A DNA stretch of 5,852 nt from Actinomycetota bacterium. Lineage in GTDB: Bacteria; Actinomycetota; Actinomycetes; S36-B12; UBA10799. The notes beneath the pieces were generated by a model. That model did not search any database. It worked only from the letters and a program-made list of their open reading frames with translations, and was not told the DNA's origin. Of the stretch, positions 4,634 to 5,852 are shown piece by piece (the stretch's first letter is position 1; each line of letters opens with the position of its first letter). The position numbers and the translations under genes were made by a program. The DNA lies in NCBI GenBank assembly GCA_030837445.1, contig JAUPKM010000370.1, positions 1 to 5,852 on the forward strand. Direction: 5' to 3'.

Positions 4634-5852
4634 CGAGCCGTCCAACCGCTTCGGCCGTCTCCTGCCACAGCGAGAAGTCCTCGGTTGACGTGGCTGCTGA
4701 CGCTACCGTGGTGGCACTTGTGGGCAGCCCGAACATGGGCAAATCCACGCTGTTCAACGCCCTCACGGGTATGCGGCGGGACGTCGGCAACTGGCCGGGA
4801 ACGACTGTGGCGGTGGGCCGGGGACGGTGGGTGCTCAACGATGAACCGGCGTTGGTCCTCGATCTGCCGGGCGCCTACAGCCTGGACCCGGTTTCGCCGG
4901 ACGAGGCCCTCACCCGCGACCTACTGGTCGAGCAGGAGCCGTCGGAGCGCCCGGACGTGGTGATAGTGGTCGTCTCCGCTGCTCAGTTGGTACGCGGGCT
5001 CTACCTGGTGGCGCAGCTGCGGGAGACAGCGCAGCGAGTGGTGGTCGCGCTGACCATGATCGACGTCGCGGCCCGACGTGGGGTTGCTGTCGATCCGGCG
5101 GCACTGGGTTCCGCGCTCGGCCTGAAGGTGGTCCCGCTGGACCCGCGACAGCGCAGCGGGCTTGCGGAACTGCGTGCGGCCGTCGAGACCGCGACGACGG
5201 CACCATCGCCCAGTCCGCTTCCGGTCCCGGTGGGCACAGCTGCGTTGGAGCTGGCGGATCAGCGATTCGGCTGGATCGACAGCGCGGTCGAGGGGGCAGT
5301 GACCCACACTGCGCAGGCCCGGCAATCCTGGTCGGATCGGATCGACCGAGTGGTCACATCCCCGATCATCGGTCCTCTGACGTTCCTGGCCATCATGTTT
5401 GTCGTCTTCCAGTTGACGACTCGAATTGCGGCCCCAGTTCAGGCGGCCCTGGGCTCGTTCTTCGACGGACCCGTGTCGGCCGCAGCAGCCGCGCTGCTCG
5501 ATCTCGTGGGCCTGGGAGGGACCTGGGTCGAGAGTCTCGTCATCGACGGCCTCATCGCCGGAGTAGGCATGCTGCTGACCTTCGTGCCGCTGATGGCGCT
5601 GATGTTCCTGCTGTTGTCGCTGCTGGAGGATTCCGGCTACATGGCGCGCGCCGCGGTCGTGACAGACCGGCTGATGCGCGCAATCGGGCTGCCCGGCCGC
5701 GCCTTCCTGCCGCTGGTGGTGGGCTTTGGCTGCAACGTTCCCGCGATCAGCGCCACTCGGGTTCTGCCCAACGCTCGACACCGACTGCTGACCGCCCTGT
5801 TGGTGCCGTTCACCTCCTGCACGGCCCGGCTGACCGTGTACGTGCTGGTGGC
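4630..5852 (+). CDS. feoB: FeoB, ferrous iron transporter with GTPase-like domain (5' part, cut by window end)
   Basis: This is the Fe(II) permease of the inner membrane; 407 codons are visible and the frame stays open to the edge. The N-terminal G domain has G1 GSPNMGKST (32-40), the FeoB hallmark VGNWPGTTV (52-60) and G3 DLPG (78-81) followed by AYSLDPVSPDEALTRD. The G4 position reads T142-M-I-D145 instead of N-x-x-D. The usual G5 Ser-Ala after VVP is replaced by LDPRQRSG (170-177). A helical GDI-like region spans ~180-240, then the transporter domain starts near 245. LEDSGYMARAA (332-342) and the metal-path motifs GFGCNVPAISATR (365-377, Cys368) and PFTSCTARL (393-401, Cys397) are present. 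FeoB is usually 600-800 residues, so the C-terminal third or more is missing here. ATG 4630 overlaps the feoA stop (ATGA) and is preferred. GTG 4690 is a possible alternative that would drop 20 residues, including a Cys12-His13 pair. Confidence 0.95.
   Translation, partial: MTSRPTASAVSCHSEKSSVDVAADATVVALVGSPNMGKSTLFNALTGMRRDVGNWPGTTVAVGRGRWVLNDEPALVLDLPGAYSLDPVSPDEALTRDLLVEQEPSERPDVVIVVVSAAQLVRGLYLVAQLRETAQRVVVALTMIDVAARRGVAVDPAALGSALGLKVVPLDPRQRSGLAELRAAVETATTAPSPSPLPVPVGTAALELADQRFGWIDSAVEGAVTHTAQARQSWSDRIDRVVTSPIIGPLTFLAIMFVVFQLTTRIAAPVQAALGSFFDGPVSAAAAALLDLVGLGGTWVESLVIDGLIAGVGMLLTFVPLMALMFLLLSLLEDSGYMARAAVVTDRLMRAIGLPGRAFLPLVVGFGCNVPAISATRVLPNARHRLLTALLVPFTSCTARLTVYVLV

Noticed and set aside
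4921..5781. Long minus-strand open frame (286 codons) opposite feoB
   Set aside because: The composition is Arg/Gln/His-rich and low in complexity, with no family motif. The + strand frame encodes FeoB with many conserved motifs, so this is a shadow.

Overview
The window is high-GC DNA with strong G/C preference at third codon positions, GTG starts, short ATGA gene overlaps and a DtxR/IdeR-like iron box. Together these point to an actinomycete. The molybdate genes resemble those of the Mycobacteriales in size and motif content, but the genus cannot be fixed by reading alone. All real genes lie on the + strand. I see no mobile element, CRISPR array, tRNA or rRNA gene, or prophage gene.

Layout. 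(1) 24-1202: a PiT-family low-affinity phosphate (metal-phosphate) permease, starting just inside the left edge with a good ribosome binding site. (2) 1203-1284: an 82-base gap holding a probable promoter directly abutting the next ATG (leaderless mRNA) and a small palindrome that could be an operator. (3) 1285-4331: a tightly packed molybdate operon. Its order is a one-component regulator (excisionase/MerR-type helix-turn-helix fused to a molybdate-binding TOBE/Mop domain), then ModA lipoprotein, ModB permease and ModC ATPase, with junctions of -4, +1 and -4 bases. (4) 4332-4384: a 53-base gap with a perfect 7-bp inverted repeat matching DtxR/IdeR iron boxes, overlapping the -35 region of a second apparently leaderless promoter. 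(5) 4385 to the right edge: feoA and the first 407 codons of feoB, overlapping by 4 bases and cut by the window end.

Working together, the window is an inorganic nutrient uptake block: phosphate, molybdate and ferrous iron. The mod operon would import molybdate for molybdenum cofactor, with the HTH-TOBE protein plausibly adjusting expression to intracellular molybdate. FeoAB would import Fe(II) when an IdeR/DtxR-type repressor lacks iron.

The system as a whole is familiar. The points that merit a second look are the operator and leaderless promoter architecture of both operons, and the FeoB G domain, whose guanine-specificity motifs (G4 and G5) depart from the usual consensus.
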